In this document: in pieces, positions 10,601 to 18,172 of the stretch | How the letters are laid out: every line of letters starts with the position of its first letter | How positions within the stretch are numbered: the first letter of the stretch is position 1 | Source of the DNA: Planctomycetota bacterium | GTDB lineage: Bacteria; Planctomycetota; UBA1135; UBA2386 | Assembly: GCA_029936315.1 (NCBI GenBank) | Contig: JAPYTD010000004.1 | Location: forward strand, 1-39,262 | Direction of reading: 5' to 3' | DNA: 39,262 nucleotides | Position numbers and translations under genes: made by a program | Notes under the pieces: generated by a model | Database searches by the model: none | Told to the model about the DNA's origin: nothing | The model's input: only the letters and a program-made list of their open reading frames with translations

Positions 10601-11070
10601 AGATTCAGATGCAGAGGTTGCGCCGCCAGGGCCCTGCCTACTTGGCGCGCTGGTTGAAGAATCGAGTGCAGTGGGAGATTGGTCGACTGCGAGATCGATT
10701 CGGCAACCAGGCTGAGACCGAAGAACTGGCGGCGTTCCACTCGGAGGCAATTGAGGCTGCGTTCCGCTCGGCGCTTGAGTTGTACGAGCTGCGGCCATTG
10801 CCGGTACGCACGTGGTTGTTCCGTCCGGCGCTCGATACGCAATACGATCTTGGTGGCGGCCGATTCGCCGACGCGGATCGCGAGCTTGTTTTGCCTGACA
10901 ATGGCTGGACCCCGTTCGTTAAGGAATTGACCGTGATGGAGACGCCAGGCGATCACGATGGCATGGTGCTCGAACCAAACGTTCGTTCGCTGGCGAACGT
11001 GTTGCGCCAAGCGATCGACAGCGTCGTGGCTGAGCCAGCAGCGACCGAACCGTCCTTGGAATCCCGCTGA
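4633..11070 (+). CDS. Single-module type I polyketide synthase, KS-AT-KR-DH-ACP-TE
   Basis: Iterative or one-module polyketide synthase, 2145 aa, GTG start placed directly before the KS fold (DIAVIGMAARLPGA). KS (1-430) has Cys176 in TACSTS, His312 in ECHGTGT and His351 in NIGHLD. AT (about 525-830) has Ser624 in GHSLGE and His723. A KR with its structural half (about 905-1360) has GGLGGVG at 1167-1173, Ser at 1312-1316 and Tyr1326/Asn1330. DH (about 1385-1650) has His1411 (DQHRTIDGHALVPG) and Asp1585. The carrier protein has Ser1802 (GGHSL, PCP-like). A type I thioesterase has Ser1947 (GGFSGG), Asp1974 and His2108. All catalytic residues are present; there is no ER or methyltransferase. KR precedes DH, the reverse of ordinary modular PKSs. 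The expected cycle is one malonyl-type extension, ketoreduction, dehydration and release. The likely partner is the NRPS-like gene at 22348-27018. A GT2 gene follows after 16 bases. Confidence 0.95.
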   Translation: MNHDIAVIGMAARLPGAATVADYWRNLAAGTESVRTFTDDELLAAGVSPRVLKDPRYVKSGVVLDGLAEFDPEFFGFSPKEAAILDPQHRQFLECAWEALEDAAHPPERFPGPIGVFAGCGMGGYFSFNVLRNRQLMDEVGLFLLRHTGNDKDFLSTRVSYCFDLKGPSVNVQTACSTSLVAIHLASQSLLSGESDMVLAGGVTLEVPHGRGYMFTEGEILSPDGHCRAFDHRSRGTIFGSGTGVVVLRRLEDALEDRDHIYAVIKGSSINNDGAGKVGYLAPSVDGQAAAIAEAQTLADVDPKDISYVECHGTGTEIGDPIEVSALNQAFAAAKERQFCGIGSVKTNIGHLDTAAGVASFIKVCLALHHEAIPPTINYEAPNPLIDFERSPFFVNDRLRPWPRSGKPRFAGVNSLGVGGTNSHVILGEAPAPSDVKKPDEAAPCLLVWSARNNRSLDEYARRLSAYLRAEPNTGLVDVASTLAYGRHAFDRRRTAVCRDRDEALRILEGEEPRRVHTHTATDAAKVVFLLPGGGAQYRHMGKGLYESDPVFREHVDRGLSLLEGELDVDLREVWLGEAMTDAEVESVFDRPSVQLPAIFLAEYALAQSWSARGVTPSALIGHSLGENTAACIAGVISFADCLRLVSLRGRLFERIVGGGMISVPLAADECSAHLSGNLDLAVVNAPGLCVVSGPNEELDALAAKLAESEIEVQRVGIAIAAHSRLLEPILADFGAFLRSLQLHRPQIPFLSNRTGDWITDEQAMDPQYWVDHLRNTVHFGEGIEVLLRDKANVFLEVGPGRTLSSLCRQQAAWNVDRNAIPTLRHPDEHIDDAAYLVGACGRLWASGVEMSLESLIDPERPRLSLPTYAFRHASYWVEADEEGSAGGDESTAATDRVDDVTQWLWMPQWTRTEAPATDKVSGGTWVVFVDGLGIARRVITRLREQQVDVVEVHLGDSYRSLGQGKYALAPELGREGYDALLLDLAANGKQVQGVMHAWLLTADRSFRPGSSFFHRCEEQGFYSLFFLAQALGGEELAEAFRLVVLTNDTIGPENDSPCPEKATVIGPCLVMPRELQGLASALVDVRLPKRLRSRRGREALDQIAVTVERELAATEQGLFALRGTDRWSLGYEQRELPAVVASGTGGAAEDMLPTKLRDRGTYLITGGLGGVGSLVAEWLARKCHARLVLVGRRELPARDSWDSHLANVGADDAAGRAIQKVRLLESFGAEVIVGSADVANVAQMRAVVELVHERFGAIHGVFHAAGVIQDELLANKEQATVERVMTPKVQGALVLEEVLGSEPSDFMVLFSSTSSVLGPPGQIDYVAANAFLNALARRRSTAGQPTVAIQWGVWNRVGMTAVNEADSSSAGGRPETVSEPMFQELVRIGAEEVVLSARYASDAMWLLDQHRTIDGHALVPGTGFVEMTAESLAAIGENGPFEVRDLYFFRPLHVPDGESRQVLVKLRRSIEGYEFQVQSESMLDDGSRGWQTHAQARLLLHAMTVPESVDLHVVEAACQDRREPDGQGRDWLPSPQEAHLHFGPRWRVVRELRYGPSQALARIALDPSFDADIEQYRLHPATFDLATGFAMELVPGYDATSLWVPLTYRSIRVFDRLPRAYHSWVRRCEPVSSGGDIVSFDLVLCDDDGRVLVEIEGFQIKRLEVGQAFALAPVPTRADLGLSDGPQRGGSSAAEQLLAENIQKGILPDEGMEALARLLSRDLQPECLVSSVPLSGLLAELDRAQVPVAAGGTRFARPELDNEYVAPRDDIEQTLVRFWEELLGIDSIGVEDDFFALGGHSLIAVRLFAKVKKTFRIDYAMSVLFEAPTISLCAEMLRRDGVASGSAPAAAVEAPKSRYRHLVPMHPGKGASGTAFFLVAGMFGNVLNLRHLAQLVGTDRPFYGLQARGLFGDMEPHVNFEETARDYLEEVRAVQPHGPYLLGGFSGGGITAYEMARQLRGAGEEVAMLVLLDTPLPTKGVVGRGDRLKIQMQRLRRQGPAYLARWLKNRVQWEIGRLRDRFGNQAETEELAAFHSEAIEAAFRSALELYELRPLPVRTWLFRPALDTQYDLGGGRFADADRELVLPDNGWTPFVKELTVMETPGDHDGMVLEPNVRSLANVLRQAIDSVVAEPAATEPSLESR

Positions 11071-11086
11071 GGAAACGGATTCGCTG

Positions 11087-12151
11087 ATGGACAATCGTTC
11101 CGAAGGCCAAGAACTCGGCATCGTCGACCGCAAGCTTGGGGTTGTTGTGATCGGGCGCAACGAAGGCGTGAGGTTGCGCCGCTGCCTTGAGTCGCTGGGC
11201 AGCCAGGTGGAGACTGCGGTCTATGTCGACTCTGGTTCCGAGGATGACAGCGTTGCCTTCGCGCGGCAGATCGGAGCCACCGTTGTCGAGTTGGACACGA
11301 CGATTCCGTTCACGGCGGCGCGCGCGCGGAATGAGGGGTTCGAAGCGCTTCAGCGTGCGCGTAGTGAAGTCACGATGGTGCAGTTTGTCGACGGGGATTG
11401 CGAGATCGAGAACGGCTGGTTGCAGCGGGCCGTGAGCGAACTGCAGCAGGACCCTGAACTTGCGGTCGTGTTCGGTCGTCGGCGTGAACGTGCCCGCGAC
11501 ACTTCGATCTACAACTTGCTCTGTGATCTTGAGTGGGATGTACAAGGTGGCCAAGTTCAGTCGTGCGGTGGAGACGCACTGATGCGCGTCAGCGCCTTCC
11601 GTCAATGCGAAGGGTTTGACCCGACGTTGATCGCAGGGGAAGAACCCGACTTGTCTTTTCGACTGCGCGGGTTGGGCTGGAAGCTCAGTTGCATTGGGGC
11701 TCCGATGACCGTGCATGACGCGGACATGCACCGGTTTACCCAGTGGTGGCGTCGAGGTTTGCGAGCCGGGTATGTCGAAGCAGAAGGGTTGGCGCGGCTA
11801 GGCCGTGAGTACCCCCGGCGTCATGCGGCAATGAGCAACATCTTCTGGGCTGTCGTCGTTCCGATCGTCTTGGTTGCCGCAGTTGTTGCGTTGCTCGCTA
11901 CCGGCCATCTGATCCCGGCGATTCTCGCCGCGGCGTGCGGTGGGGGACTGTATGCGATGATGTGGTTGCGGATCCATCGGCACGCACGCCGGCGTTGGCC
12001 GGGGCGTGATGCGAGGGTTTACGCGACGTTCTGTCTGCTGGCCAAATGGCCTGCCGTGCACGGCATCGCCACCTACTGGTGGCGGCGACTCCGCGGACAG
12101 GATCGAAGGCTGATCGAATACAAGCAGGCGGCCGCTCGCGATTCCCGCTGA
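11087..12151 (+). CDS. GT2 family glycosyltransferase with C-terminal membrane segments
   Basis: Predicted membrane-associated glycosyltransferase, 354 aa. The ATG at 11087 is chosen because the reading frame further upstream lies inside the PKS gene and gives an unrelated N-terminus; a GAGGA lies at 11069-11073. The GT-A domain begins LGVVVIGRNEGVRLRRCLES, has VDSGSEDDS, and a DxD-type metal motif in FVDGDCEIENGW. AGEEPDLSFRLR is the catalytic-base region. A hydrophobic pair at about residues 245-295 (FWAVVVPIVLVAAVVALL and following) anchors it to the inner membrane. It lies 16 bases after the PKS stop on the same strand, so the two are probably co-transcribed. This links polyketide synthesis to glycan assembly. 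The donor sugar is not predictable. Confidence 0.87.
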   Translation: MDNRSEGQELGIVDRKLGVVVIGRNEGVRLRRCLESLGSQVETAVYVDSGSEDDSVAFARQIGATVVELDTTIPFTAARARNEGFEALQRARSEVTMVQFVDGDCEIENGWLQRAVSELQQDPELAVVFGRRRERARDTSIYNLLCDLEWDVQGGQVQSCGGDALMRVSAFRQCEGFDPTLIAGEEPDLSFRLRGLGWKLSCIGAPMTVHDADMHRFTQWWRRGLRAGYVEAEGLARLGREYPRRHAAMSNIFWAVVVPIVLVAAVVALLATGHLIPAILAAACGGGLYAMMWLRIHRHARRRWPGRDARVYATFCLLAKWPAVHGIATYWWRRLRGQDRRLIEYKQAAARDSR

Positions 12152-12212
12152 AGTAGAAGCAGCAGCCAGAAAGACCAGCACCCAGAAGAAGTAGTAATCA
12201 GAGCCCGCTACG

Positions 12213-13466
12213 TCATGCCTGTTCCGGTGGCTGCATCGGCGGGCAGTCGTCCAGCAACCCTGCTAGCACGCGGGCTTCCTGCGCAGCGGTGTGTCGCTCT
12301 TTGACCCGTTGCGCACCATTCTTGCCCAGCGCGAACAGTTCTTCCTGAGAGGCGGCGAGTACCTGCTGGATCGCGGCTATCAGGCTGCTGGGAGATCCGG
12401 GGGCCACAAGCCAACCGGTTTCGCGGTTCTCGACCAACTCTGCGATTGCGCCAACGGCAGTTGCCACTACCGGGCGGCAAAGAGCGAATGCCTCCATGAT
12501 CACTACAGGTAGACCCTCAGCCAGGCTAGGGACTACGAGTGCTCGCGCCGCGAGCATCTCTTCTCGCACCCGAGATGCGTCTCCCCAGCCTAGAAGGTGC
12601 ACGCTGTTCTTGAGAACGGGGTCCTTTAGGCGCGCTTCGATCGAGCCGCGCGAGGGACCGTCTCCGACCAGCACCAGCTCGACCTTTGTGCCCGACAGGA
12701 TCAACTGCTCTACGGCGGCGACGAGAATCTCGACGCCCTTCTCAGGGCTGAGTCTGGAAACGCAGACCAGTCTTGGTGTCGTCGGCGGCGGCACCATCGG
12801 TGCCCCCAAAAACTGGTCATCAAGACCGCAGCGCACCACGTGTAGTTTGTGCCAGGAGTCACTGCTGCACCAGCGCATGAGCTGCGTTCGTCCCCACTTG
12901 CTTACAGCTACGACGAAGCGCGCACGCGCGATCTTTAACGACAGCGAGATGGTTGGCGGCGAATCGAAGCTTTCCGTGCCATGAGAGGTGAAACTGTAGC
13001 TAGGTCCACCTAGAGCGTTTGCCAGCATGGCCACGGCCGCGGAGTTCGTGCCGAAGTGCGCATGCACATGCCTCGCTCCGGATCGGGCAATGAGGCGCTT
13101 GAGTAGGCAAGCTTCCGCGAGCCACGCAAAGGGTCGTACGAACCCCCTGTCCGAGAACCTGGCCAGCTTGCAAACCAGGGCAAGGCTTGCCACGAAGCGC
13201 AGCGGGTTGCGGGCGAGAACGGCGAGGCAGGGCCAGATTAAGCCCTTGGCGCCGCGGCTGAGCAGCACGTGTGTGCGCGATGCCTCCAACTGATCCGCAG
13301 GTTCGATCTGAGGTTCGGAGAATGGTCGGATGGAGTAGCGGTCGACCTGGATCCCCATGGCCTCCAATGCGCAGATCTCGCGCCGAACAAATGTGTGGCT
13401 CGTGCTGGGGTATTGGTTGGTCAGGTAGGCGACGCGTCCGTGGTTGGTTGGGCTGTCGCTAGTCAT
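12213..13466 (-). CDS. GT4 family glycosyltransferase
   Basis: Predicted GT-B fold retaining glycosyltransferase, 417 aa from the ATG at 13466. The frame stays open to 13715, but those 83 extra residues are Arg/Pro/His-rich without fold-like pattern, so I place the start where the fold begins (GRVAYLTNQYPSTSHTFVRRE). The C-terminal half has the GT4 signature: PRLVCVSRLSPEKGVEIL, LVLVGDGPSRGSIE, then SLAEGLPVVIMEAFA with the two glutamates of the E-x7-E motif. HVHAHFGTNSA is the usual acceptor-side motif. It converges with the GT2 gene at 11087-12151 across 61 bases of purine-rich sequence. It probably adds one sugar of the EPS repeat; which one cannot be told. Confidence 0.87.
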   Translation of the reverse strand: MTSDSPTNHGRVAYLTNQYPSTSHTFVRREICALEAMGIQVDRYSIRPFSEPQIEPADQLEASRTHVLLSRGAKGLIWPCLAVLARNPLRFVASLALVCKLARFSDRGFVRPFAWLAEACLLKRLIARSGARHVHAHFGTNSAAVAMLANALGGPSYSFTSHGTESFDSPPTISLSLKIARARFVVAVSKWGRTQLMRWCSSDSWHKLHVVRCGLDDQFLGAPMVPPPTTPRLVCVSRLSPEKGVEILVAAVEQLILSGTKVELVLVGDGPSRGSIEARLKDPVLKNSVHLLGWGDASRVREEMLAARALVVPSLAEGLPVVIMEAFALCRPVVATAVGAIAELVENRETGWLVAPGSPSSLIAAIQQVLAASQEELFALGKNGAQRVKERHTAAQEARVLAGLLDDCPPMQPPEQA

Positions 13467-13891
13467 CTGTCTGTCCCGTGCAAGCGGCTCTCGCTTGGTC
13501 GTTGCAGGCATGCAAAGACACTCAGCCAGCGAGGCTGCATGTGCAAGGCAAGGATGGCCAAGCTGGGGGCGAGTTTCAACCTGTCGAAAGGAACCTGTTG
13601 AGCGAGTCTCCAAGCAGCAGCGACCAGCCCGCCGAGGCTGTAGCCAGGGATGATCTGCTGGCGCTGCGTGCGAGTCGGTTCTGCCCGACCGAGCATGGGG
13701 GCCCGTCCTGGTCATTCGTGAGGTTGTGGTTTCGCGGTTCGACGCACTTCTTGCCTCCGCCGGAGCTGGCGAATCGAGTGGTTATGTGTCCGGAGCTGCC
13801 GTCGAAACAGGGACTTGGAGTGCTGGGCTTTCGGCGATTCGGACTCTGTGCAATCGCCCGTTCCGCGTTCTAATGGCTAAACTGCCAAGCC
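13467..13891. other. 425-base gap between divergent glycosyltransferase genes, no gene seen
   Basis: Both flanking glycosyltransferase genes start at the edges of this stretch and point away from it. Open frames exist on both strands, including a 131-codon plus-strand frame from 13478 and an upstream extension of the minus-strand GT4 frame. Their translations are low in fold-like pattern and resemble no family I know. I read this as promoter or untranslated sequence. No clear promoter, repeat or terminator is visible. Confidence 0.4.
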
Positions 13892-14878
13892 ATGCAACCG
13901 AGTCAATCCGCTGCGGAAGGCGTTGTAGATCCTGAAGGAGGGGATCCCGCCGCTGGGCGTCTCCTCGTGGTCTCCCCGTGCCGCAATGAACAGGATTTCA
14001 TGCGCCGCACGCTCGACTCGATTGTGGAACAGACGCACCTGCCCGCCCTCTGGGTGATTGTCGATGATGGCTCAACAGATGAAACCCCGGCGATTCTCGC
14101 AGACTATGCCGAGCGCTATCCCTTCCTTCGGATCGTGCGTCGTGAGGATCGCGGCAAACGCAGCGTTGGGCCCGGCGTTATCGATGCATTCTATGCCGGG
14201 CTAGAAGGCATTGACCTGGGCGAGTTCGAGTTCCTTTGCAAACTCGACCTCGATCTTGTCATGCCCCCAGACTACTTCGAGATCCTAGTGGCCCGGATGC
14301 GCGGGAATCCGCGGCTAGGCTCCGGTAGCGGCAAGCCGTACTACCATGACGCTGCCGGCGTTCTTGAGCCTGAATGGTGCGACGATGAGATCGTCGTTGG
14401 TGCCGCGAAGTTCTACCGTGTCGCTTGTTTCGAGCAGATCGGCGGGTTTGTGCGCCAGGTCATGTGGGACGGAATCGACAGTCACCGGTGCCGCTTGTTC
14501 GGCTGGATCGCGCGCAGCTGGGACGATGAGGAATTGCGGTTCTTACACCTGCGACCAATGGGCTCTAGCGACAGTGGTGTGCTACGCGGCCGTGGCCGGC
14601 ATGGTCACGGCCAGTACTTCATGGGCACCGCACCTCTCTACTTGCTCGCCAGTGGGCTGCGGCGCGTGCTGCAGCCGCCACGCGTGATTGGCGCTCTGGT
14701 CATGCTATGGGGCTACTTCAGTTCTTGGCTGCGACGGAAACCGCGCTACGAAGATCTTGAGTTTCGTCGGTTCCTGCGGCGCTACCAATGGAGCACCATG
14801 TTTCGTGGCAAGAAGCGGGCGATTGCGAAGATCGAGAGCGAGCAGGAAGCAGTGTGGAATCCGAGCATTGGCAACTAG
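13892..14878 (+). CDS. GT2 family glycosyltransferase
   Basis: Predicted glycosyltransferase, 328 aa, ATG start. The GT-A core begins at about residue 24: LLVVSPCRNEQDFMRRTLDS, then WVIVDDGSTDETPAIL (nucleotide-binding aspartates), then FLCKLDLDLVMPPDYFE, where the DLD is the probable metal-binding motif. A Trp/Asp region (FGWIARSWDDEELRFLHLRP) lies where the catalytic base is expected. The C-terminus has a hydrophobic stretch (about 248-275) and a basic tail. The plus-strand run continues with the aldo/keto reductase 56 bases downstream. Substrate unknown. Confidence 0.85.
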   Translation: MQPSQSAAEGVVDPEGGDPAAGRLLVVSPCRNEQDFMRRTLDSIVEQTHLPALWVIVDDGSTDETPAILADYAERYPFLRIVRREDRGKRSVGPGVIDAFYAGLEGIDLGEFEFLCKLDLDLVMPPDYFEILVARMRGNPRLGSGSGKPYYHDAAGVLEPEWCDDEIVVGAAKFYRVACFEQIGGFVRQVMWDGIDSHRCRLFGWIARSWDDEELRFLHLRPMGSSDSGVLRGRGRHGHGQYFMGTAPLYLLASGLRRVLQPPRVIGALVMLWGYFSSWLRRKPRYEDLEFRRFLRRYQWSTMFRGKKRAIAKIESEQEAVWNPSIGN

Positions 14879-14934
14879 CTGGGGTATCCGACTTATCGTT
14901 GCTTTGCTGGTAGTTGCGGTTCTAGCGTAGCCGC

Positions 14935-15930
14935 TTGGAATACCGACAGATCCCAGGTACCAGCTTGTGCATCTCTAATCTAGCATTGGGGGGTTGGCTG
15001 AGCTTTGGGGACCGGGTCAGTGACGGGGAATCGTCCCGTATCCTGCATGCGGCAATCGACGGTGGTGTGACCTTCCTCGACTTGGCCGATGTCTATGCGG
15101 CTGGTGGCGCGGAGAAGGTTGTGGGGCGGTTCTTGCGCGAAACCAATCGGGATCGCCTGGCAATCAGCAGCAAGGTCTTTTGGCCCATGGGTGAGGAGCC
15201 TGGCGATCGTGGCCTGTCACGCTGCCACATCCACGCCTCGATCGACCGCACACTGGCCCGCTTGGGGATCAACGAGCTGGATCTCTACTTCTGCCACCGA
15301 GAAGACCCAGGCGTACCGCTCGTCGAGACGGTCCAGGCAATGGGGGATTTGGTGCGCCTTGGCAAGGTTCGCGCCTGGGGAACCAGCTGTTGGCGCCCGG
15401 CGACGTTGCGGCAGGCGCACCGGCTCGCGGCGGAGCTCGGAGTCGAACCGCCACGCGTCGAACAGCCGCCCTACAGTCTGCTGGAGCGAGCGATCGAGAG
15501 CGATCTCGTGCCGTGCTGCCGCCAGTTGGGAATGTCTTTGGTGGTGTTTAGTCCACTTGCTGGAGGGGTCTTGACGGGCAAATACCTCGACGGTGTGCCG
15601 TCCGACAGCAGGGGGGCCAACTCACGTTGGGTCGATTCGTATTTGGGGTCCGACGCGACTGCATCGGTTCGCGCCTTCGTAGGGGGGTGCCGTTCGCGAG
15701 GGTTGGATCCGGCAGTCGTCGCCCTGGCTTGGGGCATGCGGCAAGCAGGGATTACTTCGGTGATCTCTGGCGCGAGCTGCGAAACGCAGCTCCGACGCAA
15801 CCTGCTCGCTGCGGAGTTCGACGTGGATGACTCCCTGCGGGCTTCGCTCGAAGCTTGGTTTCCCGCAGTCCGCAGGCCCTTGTGGCGGCGCTTGCTCCGC
15901 GCTGTCCGAGACGTGGTACGTCGGTCCTGA
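14935..15930 (+). CDS. Aldo/keto reductase
   Basis: NAD(P)H-dependent oxidoreductase of the aldo/keto reductase superfamily, 331 aa, cytoplasmic. The start is a TTG at 14935; it gives MEYRQIPGTSLCISNLALGG, the normal N-terminus of this family, which supports this rare start codon. The catalytic tetrad is visible: Asp49 and Tyr54 (FLDLADVYAAGG), Lys80 (ISSKVF) and His121 (LYFCHRED). The C-terminal cofactor-binding region has VVFSPLAGGVLTGKY and ITSVISGAS. It resembles the Kv-beta/YghZ-like branch. In this locus it could reduce a sugar-nucleotide intermediate or an aldehyde or ketone from the assembly-line product. The sequence does not decide between these. Confidence 0.9.
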   Translation: MEYRQIPGTSLCISNLALGGWLSFGDRVSDGESSRILHAAIDGGVTFLDLADVYAAGGAEKVVGRFLRETNRDRLAISSKVFWPMGEEPGDRGLSRCHIHASIDRTLARLGINELDLYFCHREDPGVPLVETVQAMGDLVRLGKVRAWGTSCWRPATLRQAHRLAAELGVEPPRVEQPPYSLLERAIESDLVPCCRQLGMSLVVFSPLAGGVLTGKYLDGVPSDSRGANSRWVDSYLGSDATASVRAFVGGCRSRGLDPAVVALAWGMRQAGITSVISGASCETQLRRNLLAAEFDVDDSLRASLEAWFPAVRRPLWRRLLRAVRDVVRRS

Positions 15931-16152
15931 ATTGTGCGACCCGATGCCCTCAAATCGCTTGGCAAACGGCAGGTGCCTGGCAGTAGCGGGGCGTTCCGAG
16001 AACGCGCCACTACATGCGACTTGACGCTCTCTGTCTGCTCGGGGATGGTTCGTAGCACATGCCACGCACAGTAGCTCATGCGGGAGGTGGATTGGGGGAG
16101 CCGTCTTCCGCCATGCCCTTGGCTTTGACAGCGTGTAAGGAAGTTCGCTGAG

Positions 16153-18102
16153 ATGTGCGGTATCGCCGGGGCCATCGGTGGTATCGACGCCGAACTGATT
16201 CAGGCTGTTCAGCTTGCGAGCCAACAGCAAAGACATCGCGGTCCGGACGATGACGGTAATTGGGAGTCGGGCGGACCGGGCCAGGATGGCGCCATGTTCG
16301 GGTTTCGGCGACTCGCGATCATCGATTTGTCGTCCGGTGGCCACCAGCCCATGGTCGACGCTGCGACCGGCAACGCCATCGTCTTCAATGGCGAGATCTA
16401 CAACTACCTTGAGCTACGAAGTGAGCTCGAAGGACTAGGTGCTGAGTTCGTTTCGCGCAGTGACACCGAAGTGATTCTCAAGGCCTACGCCTCCTGGGGC
16501 GAAGACGCGATTGGCCGCTTGCGTGGCATGTTTGCTTTGGCGATATGGGATCGACGTGACCGCACTGTGCTGCTTGCACGTGACCGCATCGGCATCAAGC
16601 CGCTGTTCCTGACGACAGTGAAGCGGCCGGGTGGAGCCTCGGCGTTGTTGTTTGCGTCCGAGCTACGTTCGCTCATGGCTTCCGGTCTGATTGAGCGCCG
16701 CTTGCACCCGCCCGCGCTCGACAGCTACCTTTGGAATGGTTTCGTGGTAGGCCCGGATGCCATCATCGCCGGAGTGCAGATGCTGCCGCCTGGCGCGTTG
16801 GTTAGGATCGACCCGCGCTCACCGCGGTACGAGCCGCGCCGCTATTGGCAGTTGCCGGCGGAAGCGGCGGGTGGGCGTGATGCGGCGGATGGGGCCGAGC
16901 GCTTGCGTCACGAGTTGCGCACCGCGATGCGCCAACACCTGATCAGTGACGTACCACTAGGCGTGTTCTTGTCGGGCGGTATCGATTCGAGCGCCGTGGC
17001 CGCGATGGCAGCGGAGCAGGCTTCTGGCGGCCCAGAGTCGGTGAGGACCTTCAATATTTCCTTCGACGAAGTCGAGTTCGACGAGTCGAAGTACGCGAGC
17101 GCCGTGGCGGGTGCTCTGGGTACCGATCACACGGATGTCCGGCTGACGCAGCGACATTTCCTTGAGAACCTCGATGATGCATTGTCGGCGATCGACCAGC
17201 CGACATTCGACGGCATCAACACCTACTTTGTGAGCCGCGCGGTGCGCGAGGCTGGCATTACGGTTGCGCTTGCGGGCACCGGCGGTGATGAGCTGTTCGG
17301 TGGCTACAAGAGCTTCGTGGATGTGCCGAAGTCGGCTCGTGCAGCGCGGCTATCGAGGATGTTGCCGGAAGGGCTGTCTCGCGCCGCCGCTCACGGCATC
17401 GCTCGGTGGAAACTCGGCCGCTTTGGCGAGCTTCCACCGCAGACTCGCTGGGGCAAGCTGGGCGATGTGCTGTGTTCGGGGGGAGGTGTTCTCGATGCGT
17501 ACCAGGTGTTCTACGCCATGTTCACCGAAGACGTGCACGCAGCACTACAGGGCGGTCGGCATGCAACGATGAGGCGTGGCCTCTCCATCGAGCGCTCGGC
17601 AGAACTGGCCGCGCTCGTTGCCGATAGTTCACCGCGACACGCGGTGTCGACGTTGGAGATCGCCAATTTCCTCGGCGAGCGGTTGCTGCGCGACACGGAT
17701 TGGTCCGGCATGGCAGTTTCGCTCGAAGTGCGGGTGCCACTGATTGATCACGGCGTCATCGAGGCGGTCGCCGCCGTCGAGTCCGGACGGCGCTACGAAC
17801 CGCTCGGCAAGAAGCACTTGCTGCGTGACCTGGCGTTGTCCAAGATCGATCCTGCGATCTTTGATCGGCCAAAGTCGGGGTTCGTGCTGCCTATCGAGGC
17901 GTGGTGCCGACAAAGCCTGATGCACGAAGTCGCCGAAGTGCTGGCCGACCGAAACCTGTGCGCGGCGGCAGGCCTTGACCACGCGACGGTCGGCAAGCTT
18001 TGGCGTTCGTTTTCGGCTGGTGCGCCGGGCATGTACTGGTCGCGTATCTGGGTGGTGTTCGTGTTGCTTCGATGGTGCCGCGAGCATCGGGTGGCCGTGT
18101 AG
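16153..18102 (+). CDS. asnB: Glutamine-hydrolysing asparagine synthase-like amidotransferase
   Basis: Two-domain ATP- and glutamine-dependent amidotransferase, 649 aa. The N-terminal nucleophile domain starts MCGIAGAIGG; Cys2 is the glutaminase nucleophile, exposed after Met removal. RHRGPDD, FNGEIYNY and RSDTEV are the usual glutaminase motifs. The synthetase domain has the PP-loop SGGIDSS at residues 274-280, GGDELFGGY at 377-385 and a C-terminal GKKHLLRDLA. Both half-reactions look intact. AsnB-like proteins in EPS/LPS clusters often amidate a uronic acid or another carboxylate rather than making free asparagine; that role is plausible here but inferred from context. The gene lies 222 bases after the reductase and 70 bases before the WecG-like gene, all on the plus strand. 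Confidence 0.92.
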   Translation: MCGIAGAIGGIDAELIQAVQLASQQQRHRGPDDDGNWESGGPGQDGAMFGFRRLAIIDLSSGGHQPMVDAATGNAIVFNGEIYNYLELRSELEGLGAEFVSRSDTEVILKAYASWGEDAIGRLRGMFALAIWDRRDRTVLLARDRIGIKPLFLTTVKRPGGASALLFASELRSLMASGLIERRLHPPALDSYLWNGFVVGPDAIIAGVQMLPPGALVRIDPRSPRYEPRRYWQLPAEAAGGRDAADGAERLRHELRTAMRQHLISDVPLGVFLSGGIDSSAVAAMAAEQASGGPESVRTFNISFDEVEFDESKYASAVAGALGTDHTDVRLTQRHFLENLDDALSAIDQPTFDGINTYFVSRAVREAGITVALAGTGGDELFGGYKSFVDVPKSARAARLSRMLPEGLSRAAAHGIARWKLGRFGELPPQTRWGKLGDVLCSGGGVLDAYQVFYAMFTEDVHAALQGGRHATMRRGLSIERSAELAALVADSSPRHAVSTLEIANFLGERLLRDTDWSGMAVSLEVRVPLIDHGVIEAVAAVESGRRYEPLGKKHLLRDLALSKIDPAIFDRPKSGFVLPIEAWCRQSLMHEVAEVLADRNLCAAAGLDHATVGKLWRSFSAGAPGMYWSRIWVVFVLLRWCREHRVAV

Positions 18103-18172
18103 CAGTGAATCTGTGCCGCGGCACGCTTGCCGCAGCAGTCTTGAATTGGCCGTCAATCGGATTAGGTGGGAT

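Noticed and set aside
13478..13873. A 131-codon plus-strand frame in the gap between two glycosyltransferase genes
   Set aside because: No ribosome-binding site, no recognisable domain, and an irregular composition. Kept as intergenic sequence.
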